DNA of 64,000 nt from CAZLRH01 sp964562015 (lineage in GTDB: Bacteria > Verrucomicrobiota > Verrucomicrobiia > Opitutales > JABDGR01): the NCBI GenBank assembly GCA_964562015.1, contig CAZLRH010000011.1, forward strand, positions 55,491 through 119,490, read 5' to 3'. Each line of letters opens with the position of its first letter. Within the stretch, counting starts at the first letter, position 1. Below the pieces are notes generated by a model. It ran no database searches. It was not told where the DNA came from and was given only the letters and a program-made list of their open reading frames with translations. Below are positions 42,586-51,847 of this stretch, in pieces. The position numbers and the translations under genes were made by a program.

Positions 42586-43311
42586 TCACTTCGGCCGCTT
42601 GTACCAAAACGAACACATCCGCTTGCTGCGGACGGCCACGGGACAAAGTGTCATCATCGCCACGAGCGCGAGGATTTGGCCGGGCGAGTACCATTTCAGT
42701 TTGCGCGCGGAGGTGATCACCGGCGGATCGTGGATGATGCGAAACGTGCGGCCCCGGCGGCGGGCCCAGCGCGTGTAGGACCGCGAGAAAAACACCTCCT
42801 CGCTCGCATAGACTTTAAGCGAAAAACCATCGACGGCGTCGAAGCCCTCGCGCGTGCAATAGATGAAACTGCCGGCGGCCCAGTGCAACGTGCGCGAAAC
42901 CCAGGCCCACAAATCCACCACGGCCTGAAAGCGCGGCTCCAACTCCTCGTCCATTTCCAGTAAAGCGCCGCCGCCCGCAATGACCCCCGTGCGCAAATTT
43001 TCCAGTGCCCGCACCAGCAGGCCCGGCGGCAGCAAGGTGTCGGCATCGAGAAACAGCAGCCACTGCCCTTCGGCGATGCGGGCCCCGGCATTGCGGGCGC
43101 GGGAGATTTGATTGATGGGCTCGAAGACCACCCGCGCCCCACCCGCGCGCGCCACCTCCGTCGTCCGATCCGTTGAGTTGTTATCCGCCACAATAACCTC
43201 CCCAACCTCCGGGCACATTTTCATCGCCGCCCGCACGGCAGCGAGAGTGCCCGGCAGATGTGCCTCCTCATTAAAGGCGGGGATGATGATGGAGTAGTCC
43301 GGAGGACGCAC
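42586..43311 (-). CDS. family 2 glycosyltransferase
   Basis: A 241-residue GT-A fold transferase. YSIIIPAFNEEAHLPGTL opens the nucleotide-sugar domain, VIVADNNSTDRTTEVA follows, and FLDADTLLP holds the DxD-type metal motif. One hydrophobic segment near the C-terminus (ILALVAMMTLCPVAV) may attach it to the membrane. It starts with GTG. The acceptor is unknown. Confidence 0.85.
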   Translation of the reverse strand: MRPPDYSIIIPAFNEEAHLPGTLAAVRAAMKMCPEVGEVIVADNNSTDRTTEVARAGGARVVFEPINQISRARNAGARIAEGQWLLFLDADTLLPPGLLVRALENLRTGVIAGGGALLEMDEELEPRFQAVVDLWAWVSRTLHWAAGSFIYCTREGFDAVDGFSLKVYASEEVFFSRSYTRWARRRGRTFRIIHDPPVITSARKLKWYSPGQILALVAMMTLCPVAVRSKRMCSFWYKRPK

Positions 43312-43335
43312 GGGGAAGGGAACGTGAGTTGGATG

Positions 43336-43452
43336 GCTGATTGCTGATTGCAGAATGCTGATTATAAAAACGACCTAACTCAGTGCTTGAACCGCATAGG
43401 GCTCCAGTGCGGATTTCCCATCAAAAACCAGCAATCAGAAATCGGCAATTTC
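43336..43452. repeat. inverted word-array element, GCTGATT family
   Basis: Left array 43336-43369 has 7-bp units GCTGATT, GCTGATT, GCAGAAT, GCTGATT. Right array 43423-43452 has related words in inverse order (CAGCAATCAGAAATCGGCAA). The elements lie between the glycosyltransferase gene and pyrD, the right one touching the 3' end of pyrD. Confidence 0.65.
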
Positions 43453-44511
<1,059 letters not shown>

Positions 44512-44694
44512 TGCTGCTTAAGACTTTACCCCGTTGGCGTGCTTTGGCAATAACGACCGTCCGGGCCTCCGCCGGTAGGTGTATAACCCACATTTGCAAC
44601 CCTTTCGTCCACCAGCGACTTACCCCGCCCGAAAAATAATTTATTCTCCCCGATTGACAAAAGGCCGCCGATGTACTTTTGCCAACACTAGAAC

Positions 44695-45591
44695 ATGGCT
44701 AAACCTTCCCCAAAACTTGAGTGGTGCATCGTGCGCCTCGGCGAGGACCTCAACTGGTGGGTCCAGGAAATCAGTGACAGCGTGCACTGGGACACCGACG
44801 GGCTCTCGATCATCGATCCGCGCCAGGTGGCGCACATCCTCGACTTGCTCGACCCCCTGCGCGACTACGGCTTGCAGCAGGACATCATCGAGGCGGCGTT
44901 CTTCCCGTTCGCCATCCGCGAGACGCTCGCCGACGGGCGCGTCAAGCTCCTTCGCGTGCACGAGTCGCTACTCGAATCTGACGACAAGCTCTTTGCCCTG
45001 CCCGACATCGTGGACGAGGAAAAGGGCCCCTACGCCGACTTCATCGACCATATCACCAAGCTGCGCGTCAAATTCCTCAACGATGCCATCGAGCTCGAGC
45101 AGCGCCTGACCGTGGATGACCTCGAGGAGGAAATCCGCGAGGACCATCACAACGCCTTCATGGAAGGCCGCGCCATCCACGTTTTCCAGGAAATCACGGA
45201 CGTCCTCGAGTACATGCCCAAGGGCTTTGAGTTGGACGAAGAAACCGAGGCCTCCGAGGAGCCCGCCAAGGAACCCGAGGAGCAAATCGCCACGGAATTC
45301 CCCGACCTCGAAGAGGAAAACATCGAGGAAGACGAGACCATGAAGTGGGAAGAGGACGAGGAAAAGGACAAGGAAGGTGAAGCTGAAGGCGAGAAAGCCG
45401 AAGGCCCCACCGAAGACCTCGACGCGCTCGCCGACGACGATGAAGACGAGGATGAGGAAAAGGAAGAAAAGGACGACGATGACGAGGACGAGGAAGACGA
45501 CGGCAGCGGTGAACGCCGCGAAAAGTCCTCCAAGCGTCCTGCGCCCAAGGCCTCGCCCCCGCCCAAGAAAAGCGGCGGGAAGAAGAAGTAA
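44695..45591 (+). CDS. acidic protein with Glu/Asp-rich tail, unknown function
   Basis: A 298-residue protein. Residues 1-165 look globular (VQEISDSVHWDTDGLSIID, quoted as SDSVHWDTDGLS; DLLDPLRDYGLQQDIIEAAF, quoted as LRDYGLQQDIIEAAFFP). Residues about 166-275 are extremely acidic with runs of D and E, and the last 25 are basic, Lys/Ser/Pro-rich. No signal peptide. A TTGACA box at 44654-44659 lies upstream. I do not recognise a family. Such tails can bind basic proteins or cations; this is inference. Confidence 0.7.
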   Translation: MAKPSPKLEWCIVRLGEDLNWWVQEISDSVHWDTDGLSIIDPRQVAHILDLLDPLRDYGLQQDIIEAAFFPFAIRETLADGRVKLLRVHESLLESDDKLFALPDIVDEEKGPYADFIDHITKLRVKFLNDAIELEQRLTVDDLEEEIREDHHNAFMEGRAIHVFQEITDVLEYMPKGFELDEETEASEEPAKEPEEQIATEFPDLEEENIEEDETMKWEEDEEKDKEGEAEGEKAEGPTEDLDALADDDEDEDEEKEEKDDDDEDEEDDGSGERREKSSKRPAPKASPPPKKSGGKKK

Positions 45592-46024
45592 GGGCGTTGG
45601 CGGCCTCGGCCGTTTCCCCAAAACACGCTCGCAGCTGCTAAAAGAACCATGGAAGAGACGGTAAATCCGTCTCTTGGATTAACTATGTCCGCCATCGCGA
45701 TCTGACGGAGTGTGCCTGCTCAACGCAGAAAGGATTGTTTGCGTGGACCGCCATCATTAGGACCATCGGGTTAAAATTCCATCTTCGCCTCAGTCCGCCG
45801 CAGTCCCTTAGTCCCTTTGCTCCTTAGTCTCTTCTTTCCCTCCCTCTTTCTCTGCGTTCTCTGTGCTCTCAGCGGTTAAAATTCTTCCTCTTTTCTTCCC
45901 CGTTTCTTCTCCGGCCCTTCGCGTTCTTCGCGTCTTCGCGGTGAAAAAATTCTTTCCCCCTCTGCGCGAATCTGCGTAATCTGCGGTTCTCCTGGCCACT
46001 GGGCGGCCAGCCGCTTTCCCCCAA
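45592..46024. repeat. gene-free spacer: hairpin and four consecutive word arrays
   Basis: The 433-base gap holds no supported gene. A perfect nine-base-pair hairpin AAGAGACGG/CCGTCTCTT (45653-45675, five-base loop) may end the preceding transcript. Then four different word arrays follow: 45791-45831 (CTTAGTCC units), 45845-45883 (CTCTGCGTT units ending AGCGGTTAAA), 45916-45951 (TTCGCGTTC units ending CGCGGTGAAA) and 45961-45992 (TCTGCGTAA units ending CTGCGGTT). All point the same way, toward the porin gene. Confidence 0.75.
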
Positions 46025-47389
46025 ATGCAATTCTCCCTCCGTCGCAATCTCCTAAGCGTCGCCGGACTCTCCACGGCATTGTTCCTAGGCGCAGCAGTAC
46101 CGGCGTCTGCGCAGGACAAGGGCACCCTTGATCTCCTGGTCAAAAAGGGAATCATCACAGAGGCCGAGGCCGACGGTGTCGCGAAGTCCGCGGCGGTAGT
46201 TACGCCCAAGGATGCCGCCGTGAAGCGGCTCCAGTTCGAAGGCTTGCTCCAAACGCAATATGATTGGATCAGCACGGACGACCGGGCGGCGACGACTCCG
46301 GCGACACCCAGCCCGGGCGCGACCAACCAGTTCATTCTTCGGCGCGCCTACCTCGGGGCGATGGCGGACCTCGGTAACGGATGGGCGGGCGAACTGGTGC
46401 TGGATTTTGCGGCTACCGGCCCGGGGCAAGTTTCGGCCCCGCCGCAAGGCCAGAACACACAAAACCTTTTCGAGAAAGCAATCGTGACCAAGCGGGTGGA
46501 CGGCTGGGGCCTGGCCACCGCTGGTTTCCAGAAGGTGCAATTCGCCTTTGAGGAGAATACGCCGAACGCCGAGCTGAAGCCGATCGAACGCTCGCTCGCG
46601 ACCAATTATTTCACGGGGCCTTGGGGTGGCGCCTCGACGGGGCGGCTCGGCTTCGGCAACAAGCGCACGGGCTTGTACTGGAGCGGCCTGGTGCCCGCGG
46701 TGGACGGTTTGTTCTACGGGTTTTCGGTGACCAACGGCATCCAGAGCACGACAAGTTTTGGCAATCCCGCCCCCGGCACGGCGGCATACAATGAATTCGC
46801 CGGCTGGGCGAATGCCGGCTACGGCAACAACTTGGGCGAGTTGACGTACAAGTTCGGGCTGAACTTCGGCTATGCCGGCGACGCCAACAGCACGAGCGGC
46901 GCGCCCGGCGTGCCCGCGCAGAACAACGCCATCTGGGGCTATAATCCTTATGCGACGCTGACCTACGACGGGCTCACGTTCACGGCGGAATTTATCCAAG
47001 CCGAAGTGGACAATGGCCGCGTGAACGGTGCGGGCCTCACCAGCCGGGCGGTGCCTTATGGATTCAATCTCACGCCGTCGTACAAAATCAGCGACCAGTG
47101 GGAAGTCGTGGGCTGCTACAGTTTCCTTTCCACCAACGGACGCGGCGAAACCATCAGCCAGGGCCTGCGCAACGCCCCGAATCCGCTGGTCGGCGGTGCG
47201 TTTGACACCGCCTGGTCGCTCTACGGCGGCGTGAATTATTATATTATTGGAAACGACCTGAAAGTTTCCGCGGGCTATGAGTTCGCGCAATACAGCGACC
47301 GCTTGGGCGGCGGCATACCCGGCCAGTTATTCACCGGCCCCCGCGCCAACGTAAGCGTCATCCGCACCCGCATCCAACTCTTGTTCTAA
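46025..47389 (+). CDS. outer-membrane porin, paralogue of the sulfate-linked porin
   Basis: A 454-residue porin with signal peptide (cleavage near ASAQD) that parallels the protein at 6401-7786 along its whole length, including LLVKKGIITEAEADGVAKSA, GFQKVQFAFEENTPNAELKP, quoted as FAFEENTPNAE, and the C-terminal RTRIQLLF. The signal-peptide region and the first helix are the most variable parts. Unlike the first copy it has no transporter genes beside it, only a word-array spacer upstream and hemB convergent downstream. Its solute is unknown; the close similarity suggests an anion too. Confidence 0.85.
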   Translation: MQFSLRRNLLSVAGLSTALFLGAAVPASAQDKGTLDLLVKKGIITEAEADGVAKSAAVVTPKDAAVKRLQFEGLLQTQYDWISTDDRAATTPATPSPGATNQFILRRAYLGAMADLGNGWAGELVLDFAATGPGQVSAPPQGQNTQNLFEKAIVTKRVDGWGLATAGFQKVQFAFEENTPNAELKPIERSLATNYFTGPWGGASTGRLGFGNKRTGLYWSGLVPAVDGLFYGFSVTNGIQSTTSFGNPAPGTAAYNEFAGWANAGYGNNLGELTYKFGLNFGYAGDANSTSGAPGVPAQNNAIWGYNPYATLTYDGLTFTAEFIQAEVDNGRVNGAGLTSRAVPYGFNLTPSYKISDQWEVVGCYSFLSTNGRGETISQGLRNAPNPLVGGAFDTAWSLYGGVNYYIIGNDLKVSAGYEFAQYSDRLGGGIPGQLFTGPRANVSVIRTRIQLLF

Positions 47390-47437
47390 GGAACGGAGCA
47401 TGGAGCGCAAAATTGAATTCGGGAAATGACTTTGAGT

Positions 47438-48463
47438 TCAACCATTCTCCCGAGCCCAACTGGCGGCAAAATAGGTCAGGATGATGTCGGCCCCGGCGCG
47501 GCGGATGGCAAGCAGGGCTTCGTCGCGGCCTTTTTTCAGATCGAGCCAGCCGCGTTCGGCGGCGGCGTAGATTTGCGCGAATTCGCCGGAGACTTGATAA
47601 GCGGCCACTGGGAGGGTTGTATGCGCGCGCAAATCAGCGATCACGTCGAGGTACAGCAGCGCGGGCTTGACCATGAGGATGTCCGCACCCTCGGCTTCAT
47701 CGAGCAGGGCTTCGCGCAAGGCCTCGCGGCGGTTGGCGGGGTCCATCTGGTAAGTGGCCTTGCTGATGGGCCCGGTTTTGGCCGCGCGCTGGCTGCCGAC
47801 CGCGTCGCGAAACGGCCCGTAATAGGCCGAGGCGTATTTCGCGCAGTAGGAAAGAATGCCGGTGCCGGTATGGCCGGTGTGGTCGAGTGCGCGACGGAGG
47901 GCCCCCACCCGGCCGTCCATCATGTCCGACGGTGCGACGAAATCGAAGCCGGCGTCGGCGTGAAGCACCGCCATTTCAGCCAAAATCTCCACAGTGCGGT
48001 CGTTGTCCACGTCGTCGCCTTTCGCCGTGAGCACGCCGTCGTGGCCATGCGTCGTGTAAGGGTCGAGCGCGATGTCGGCAAAAAGGTTCAATTGCGGCGC
48101 CGCGGCCTTGGCCTCACGCACGGCCCGCAACACCAGCGAGTCAGGATTCAGCGCTTCACGGCCCTCGGCGTCCTTGCGGGCCGGATCGACTTTGGGGAAG
48201 AGCGCGATACCGCCGAGGCCCAGGGCCGCCAGCTCCTTGCACAAGGCACCCAGACGGCCCAGCGGCACGCGTTCGATGCCCGGCAGGGAGGCAATGGCCT
48301 CAGCTTTGGCCTTGGCGCCGCCCTCAATGACAAAGACCGGCTGGATCAACTGCGCCGGACAGAGCCGGGTCTCGCGCACGAGCGCGCGAATGGACGCCGT
48401 GCGCCGCAAGCGGCGCGGACGCTGGAGCAAGTCGAGACGGGGAGATTTTGCGGGCGAGGGCAT
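47438..48463 (-). CDS. hemB: delta-aminolevulinic acid dehydratase (porphobilinogen synthase)
   Basis: Condenses two 5-aminolevulinates to porphobilinogen. LIQPVFVIEG, FVAPSDMMDGRVGALR, KYASAYYGPFRDAVGS, MVKPALLYLD (with the active-site Lys) and VAAYQVSGEFA are diagnostic. At the zinc-site position the sequence is DIALDPYTTHGHDGV, with Asp/Ala in place of the three cysteines, so it belongs to the Mg-dependent, non-zinc class. From the ATG at 48463 it has 341 residues; the TTG six bases upstream is less likely. Confidence 0.95.
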   Translation of the reverse strand: MPSPAKSPRLDLLQRPRRLRRTASIRALVRETRLCPAQLIQPVFVIEGGAKAKAEAIASLPGIERVPLGRLGALCKELAALGLGGIALFPKVDPARKDAEGREALNPDSLVLRAVREAKAAAPQLNLFADIALDPYTTHGHDGVLTAKGDDVDNDRTVEILAEMAVLHADAGFDFVAPSDMMDGRVGALRRALDHTGHTGTGILSYCAKYASAYYGPFRDAVGSQRAAKTGPISKATYQMDPANRREALREALLDEAEGADILMVKPALLYLDVIADLRAHTTLPVAAYQVSGEFAQIYAAAERGWLDLKKGRDEALLAIRRAGADIILTYFAASWARENG

Positions 48464-48477
48464 GGACAAAACAAGGA

Positions 48478-48508
48478 GGCGGGAACGTCCCGGGACGGCC
48501 TTCCCGCC
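48478..48508. repeat. GC-rich hairpin in the hemB-cysS spacer
   Basis: GGCGGGAA (48478-48485) and TTCCCGCC (48501-48508) pair over a loop that contains the 12-base palindrome CGTCCCGGGACG (48486-48497). It lies just upstream of hemB. Confidence 0.5.
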
Positions 48509-48520
48509 AATGTGTCTGCC

Positions 48521-48596
48521 AAACTAAGCACTAAGCACGAGGCACTAAAGCACAATTTTGTTCTTCATCCTTCATCCTTCCTCCTTCATCCTTTGG
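48521..48596. repeat. two word arrays: ACTAAGC and TTCATCC families
   Basis: 48521-48553 holds 7-bp units AACTAAGC, ACTAAGC, ACGAGGC, ACTAAAGC; 48563-48596 holds TTCATCC, TTCATCC, TTCCTCC, TTCATCC. Both lie in the divergent gap between hemB and cysS. The ACTAAGC family is also found before cysK at 39869-39903. Confidence 0.7.
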
Positions 48597-48618
48597 ATTC
48601 CACTTCTGCCTTTCCTTC

Positions 48619-50079
48619 GTGCGTCTCCACAACACTCTCTCCCGCGCCGTCGAATCCATTACCCCCGGCAACCCGGACGGCCTTTACCGCGTCTATTGCT
48701 GCGGCCTGACGGTTTACGGCCCGGGGCACATCGGCAATTTCCGCACGTTTGTCGTGCAGGACGTGTTGCGCCGCGCGCTGGAAATCGAACTGGGCCGCGG
48801 TCGCGTGCTCCACGCGCGGAATTTCACCGACGTGGACGACAAGACCATCCGCCAGTCGCAGGCGGAGGGGCAGGCGCTGACTGAGTTCACCCGCCAGTGG
48901 ACGGAGAAATTTCACACCGACTGCACGGCGCTGAATCTCCTGCCGCCGCATAGCGAACCCGGCGCCATCGCGCACATCCCGGAGCAAATCGCCCTCATCG
49001 CGCGGTTGGTTGAGAAAGGCCATGCCTACCGCACGCCCGAGGGATCGGTTTATTTCAAGGTCGCGTCGTTCGCGGACTACGGAAAACTTTCGCACCTGAA
49101 GCTCGAGGAACTGGAGACGCAAAAGGAGAACAGCGCGGGGCAGGTCAATGCCGCCGATGAATATTCGCGCGAGCACGTGGCGGACTTTGCGTTGTGGAAA
49201 GCGCGCAAGCCGGAGGACGGCGCGAATTTCTGGCCCAGCCCGTGGGGCGAGGGCCGGCCGGGCTGGCATATCGAGTGCAGTGCGATGATTGAAAAGATTT
49301 TTGGCGGCGCGACGATTGACCTGCACGGCGGCGGCGTGGATTTGATGTTCCCGCACCATGAAAACGAAATCGCGCAATCCTGCTGCGCCCACCATGGCGA
49401 GGCGGACTACCGTTTCGTGCGCCATTGGTTTCATAGCGCGCACTTGCTGGTGGACGGCCGCAAAATGTCGAAGAGCCTCGGCAATTTTTATACATTGGGT
49501 GATATCGAGAAGATGGGTTTTGCGCCCGTCGTGTTGCGGTATGCGCTGATTGCGGGGCATTATCGCTCGCCACTGAATTTCACGAAACACGGCCTCGAGT
49601 CCGCCCAGAGTGCTGTCAATAAACTGGACAAACACCTGCAGGCGCTGGCGCTAAGGGCCGCAGGTTCGCCGGAAAAGGGGGCAGACACGATAGCCCGGCT
49701 GGTGGCGACCGATCCCACGGCGCTGCGCTGGGGCCGTTTTCACGCCGCCTGGCAAGTGCTGTCGGATGATTTAAATGTCCCCGGCGCCTTGGGAGAAATC
49801 TTCAAGGTTGAGCCGAAGGCCGGGACCGTCGAGCAGGCGGCTGAAGACCTCGAAGGGCTGGTGAAAATTGCGGTGCACGCGCTCGGCCTCAAGCTACCGC
49901 TGCCGCCCTCGAGTATCGTAGTGCCGGAAGAAATCACTGCGCTGGCGCAGGCCCGCTGGGACGCCAAACAGGCGCGCGATTTCCCGCGCGCCGACGCCCT
50001 CCGCGCCGAACTGACGGAAAAAGGCTGGACGGTCCTGGACCGGAAAGACGGCTTCAGCGTCGCGCCGTTGGCGAAATAG
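48619..50079 (+). CDS. cysS: cysteinyl-tRNA synthetase
   Basis: A 486-residue class I synthetase starting with GTG. CCGLTVYGPGHIGNFRTF has the zinc Cys and the HIGH-class motif; GWHIECSAM, HGGGVDLMFPHHENEIAQS and KMSKSLGNFYT complete the signature, with zinc ligands Cys/His in the second and third segments. The C-terminal domain ends in LAK after a helical DALRAELTEKGW stretch typical of the family. Length is normal. It lies downstream of word arrays and divergent from hemB. Confidence 0.94.
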   Translation: MRLHNTLSRAVESITPGNPDGLYRVYCCGLTVYGPGHIGNFRTFVVQDVLRRALEIELGRGRVLHARNFTDVDDKTIRQSQAEGQALTEFTRQWTEKFHTDCTALNLLPPHSEPGAIAHIPEQIALIARLVEKGHAYRTPEGSVYFKVASFADYGKLSHLKLEELETQKENSAGQVNAADEYSREHVADFALWKARKPEDGANFWPSPWGEGRPGWHIECSAMIEKIFGGATIDLHGGGVDLMFPHHENEIAQSCCAHHGEADYRFVRHWFHSAHLLVDGRKMSKSLGNFYTLGDIEKMGFAPVVLRYALIAGHYRSPLNFTKHGLESAQSAVNKLDKHLQALALRAAGSPEKGADTIARLVATDPTALRWGRFHAAWQVLSDDLNVPGALGEIFKVEPKAGTVEQAAEDLEGLVKIAVHALGLKLPLPPSSIVVPEEITALAQARWDAKQARDFPRADALRAELTEKGWTVLDRKDGFSVAPLAK

Positions 50080-50192
50080 GCAGCGGAGGATCAGGCTTGA
50101 GGCAACGGATTCCCTTGGCGGCCGACTTAGTGATGACGCCAGGACATATTCTTCTTGATCAGTGAATCTTGGGGCAGGCATGATACAAACCA

Positions 50193-51770
50193 ATGAAGGA
50201 ACCTATCCGCAAGAAGGCGATTCGTGTCGTTTTGCTGACTCTTGCGATGATGGCAGGTTACGCGCTAGGCCGGTGGCATGGAAGAAGCGAGGTCTCAGAC
50301 CAGGCGGCTTTGACGGAACAAAATTCATCCACTCCTGGCCGGGGAGTATCCGATGGCGGTTCGTCCGGACAATCCGGTGACTCGAAGGGCCGGGAGCCGC
50401 TGTTGAATTCGTCGCAAGCCTTGGCCGAATTGGCTAGCATGGCGCCCGGTCCGCGACGGGTGGCCGGTTATCGAGATTTGTTTAAGAATTGGATTTCGGC
50501 CAATGCGGCGGACCCCGCCGGTGTGGCGGCTGCTGCCGCTGCCCTGCCAGAGGGGCCGGATCGAGTCGCCGCCTTGAGCGGAGTCGCTGCAGGATGGGCA
50601 CAAATCGACCCCGCGGCGGCTTTGACGTGGGCCAGTGCGCTTTCGAGTCCCGATGCGGATGCGCTAAGAGAGGCGGTAATCGCGGCCAGCCGGCAGGATC
50701 CCAAGCTCGCGGCCCACTATTTAAATGACATCACGAGCGCGTCTTCCCGCAATGCCGTCATTACCGCCATTTCGCGGACAATGTCGCGAACCGATCCGGC
50801 AGGGGCGTTGGCGTGGCTCGGCCAGGAGGCGGCGGGCGTCACCTATGACAATGCCTTAAAAGGTGTTTTTTCCAATCTCGCCCAACATGATCCCGCGACC
50901 GGTGTGGCCTTGCTCGCCACCCTGGACAGTCCGCTAGATCGCAATGCCGCGATAGGGCAACTGGCCCGCAGTTGGAGCGGAACGGATCCAGTGGCGGCTT
51001 TGGGCTGGGTGCAAACCCTGCCGGACAGCGACGGCGTTGCACGCGATGCCGCGCTCAATGCAATCATCACCAGTTTGTCAAAAAATGATTTGGCCGCCGC
51101 GGTGGCGTTTGTGCAAGAGGCCCACGATCCCGCGCTTTTGCTCCGGGTGGCGCCTACCCTGGCCCAAGCGATGGCCAAACTGGATTTGCCCGGCGCCTTG
51201 GCGTGGGCGAGTTCGCTGTCCGAAGGGCCGGCCCGGGATCAATCCTTGAGTGATGTTTTGGTGGCCCAGTCGCAAACGGATTTTCCGGCGGCATGGAACT
51301 ATGCCAATGGCCTGCCCGGGGGCAGCGGGCGGGATGGGGCGATGAGTAGTATAGTCAGCTCGCTGGCCAAAAAAGATCCCGCCCAAGCGTCCAGCCTACT
51401 GCCGGATTTTGACACCGAAGCGGCGAGCCTTTCCGCCACCCGTGCAATTACCGCCAATTGGGTGAAAAAAGATCCACGGGCGCTCTCGGTGTGGGTCAAT
51501 AACCTGCCCGCGGGGAGCCAGCGTGATGTCGCCGTGTCGCAAATGGTCGCGGCGCAGGTCAATCAGGATCCCGCCACCGCGCTGGCTTGGGCCACCACCG
51601 TGGGAGACTCCCGGGAGCGTACTGCGCTGGTGCTCAACGTCGTCAAAAAATGGAGCAGCTTTGACCCGGAGGCGGCGGCCAATGCAGTGCAATCGCTCCC
51701 CGACCTGCCTGCGAATCAACGGGCGACGCTGATGATCAATCTGATCAAAACCAAAGGCGCCGCGAGATAA
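50193..51770 (+). CDS. helical-repeat protein with DPxxALxW units (copy 1)
   Basis: A 525-residue protein with an N-terminal membrane anchor or signal (VVLLTLAMMAGYALG) and about a dozen degenerate repeats of 31-38 residues. The repeat pattern is two helices with A-x-x-DP-x-x-AL-x-W and LP-x-x-x-x-RD-x-A, as in KTDPVAALGWVQTLP-like and VNQDPATALAWATTV segments (quoted as DPVAALGWVQTLP, DPATALAWATT). It should form a periplasmic solenoid. A paralogue follows at 51848. Such proteins are common in Verrucomicrobia, but no function is known to me. Confidence 0.7.
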   Translation: MKEPIRKKAIRVVLLTLAMMAGYALGRWHGRSEVSDQAALTEQNSSTPGRGVSDGGSSGQSGDSKGREPLLNSSQALAELASMAPGPRRVAGYRDLFKNWISANAADPAGVAAAAAALPEGPDRVAALSGVAAGWAQIDPAAALTWASALSSPDADALREAVIAASRQDPKLAAHYLNDITSASSRNAVITAISRTMSRTDPAGALAWLGQEAAGVTYDNALKGVFSNLAQHDPATGVALLATLDSPLDRNAAIGQLARSWSGTDPVAALGWVQTLPDSDGVARDAALNAIITSLSKNDLAAAVAFVQEAHDPALLLRVAPTLAQAMAKLDLPGALAWASSLSEGPARDQSLSDVLVAQSQTDFPAAWNYANGLPGGSGRDGAMSSIVSSLAKKDPAQASSLLPDFDTEAASLSATRAITANWVKKDPRALSVWVNNLPAGSQRDVAVSQMVAAQVNQDPATALAWATTVGDSRERTALVLNVVKKWSSFDPEAAANAVQSLPDLPANQRATLMINLIKTKGAAR

Positions 51771-51847
51771 TTTTATTTACCGGGTGGTGCCCCATTCCTT
51801 CCTGTTTGCCTCCTTACTCGCCCGAAAAACCATACTAGGCCACGCTG

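Noticed and set aside
44600..44694. Promoter TTGACA (44654) and TACTTT (44674) upstream of the acidic-protein gene
   Set aside because: The spacing is 14 bases, too short for a standard sigma-70 promoter, so only the -35 is mentioned in the gene entry.
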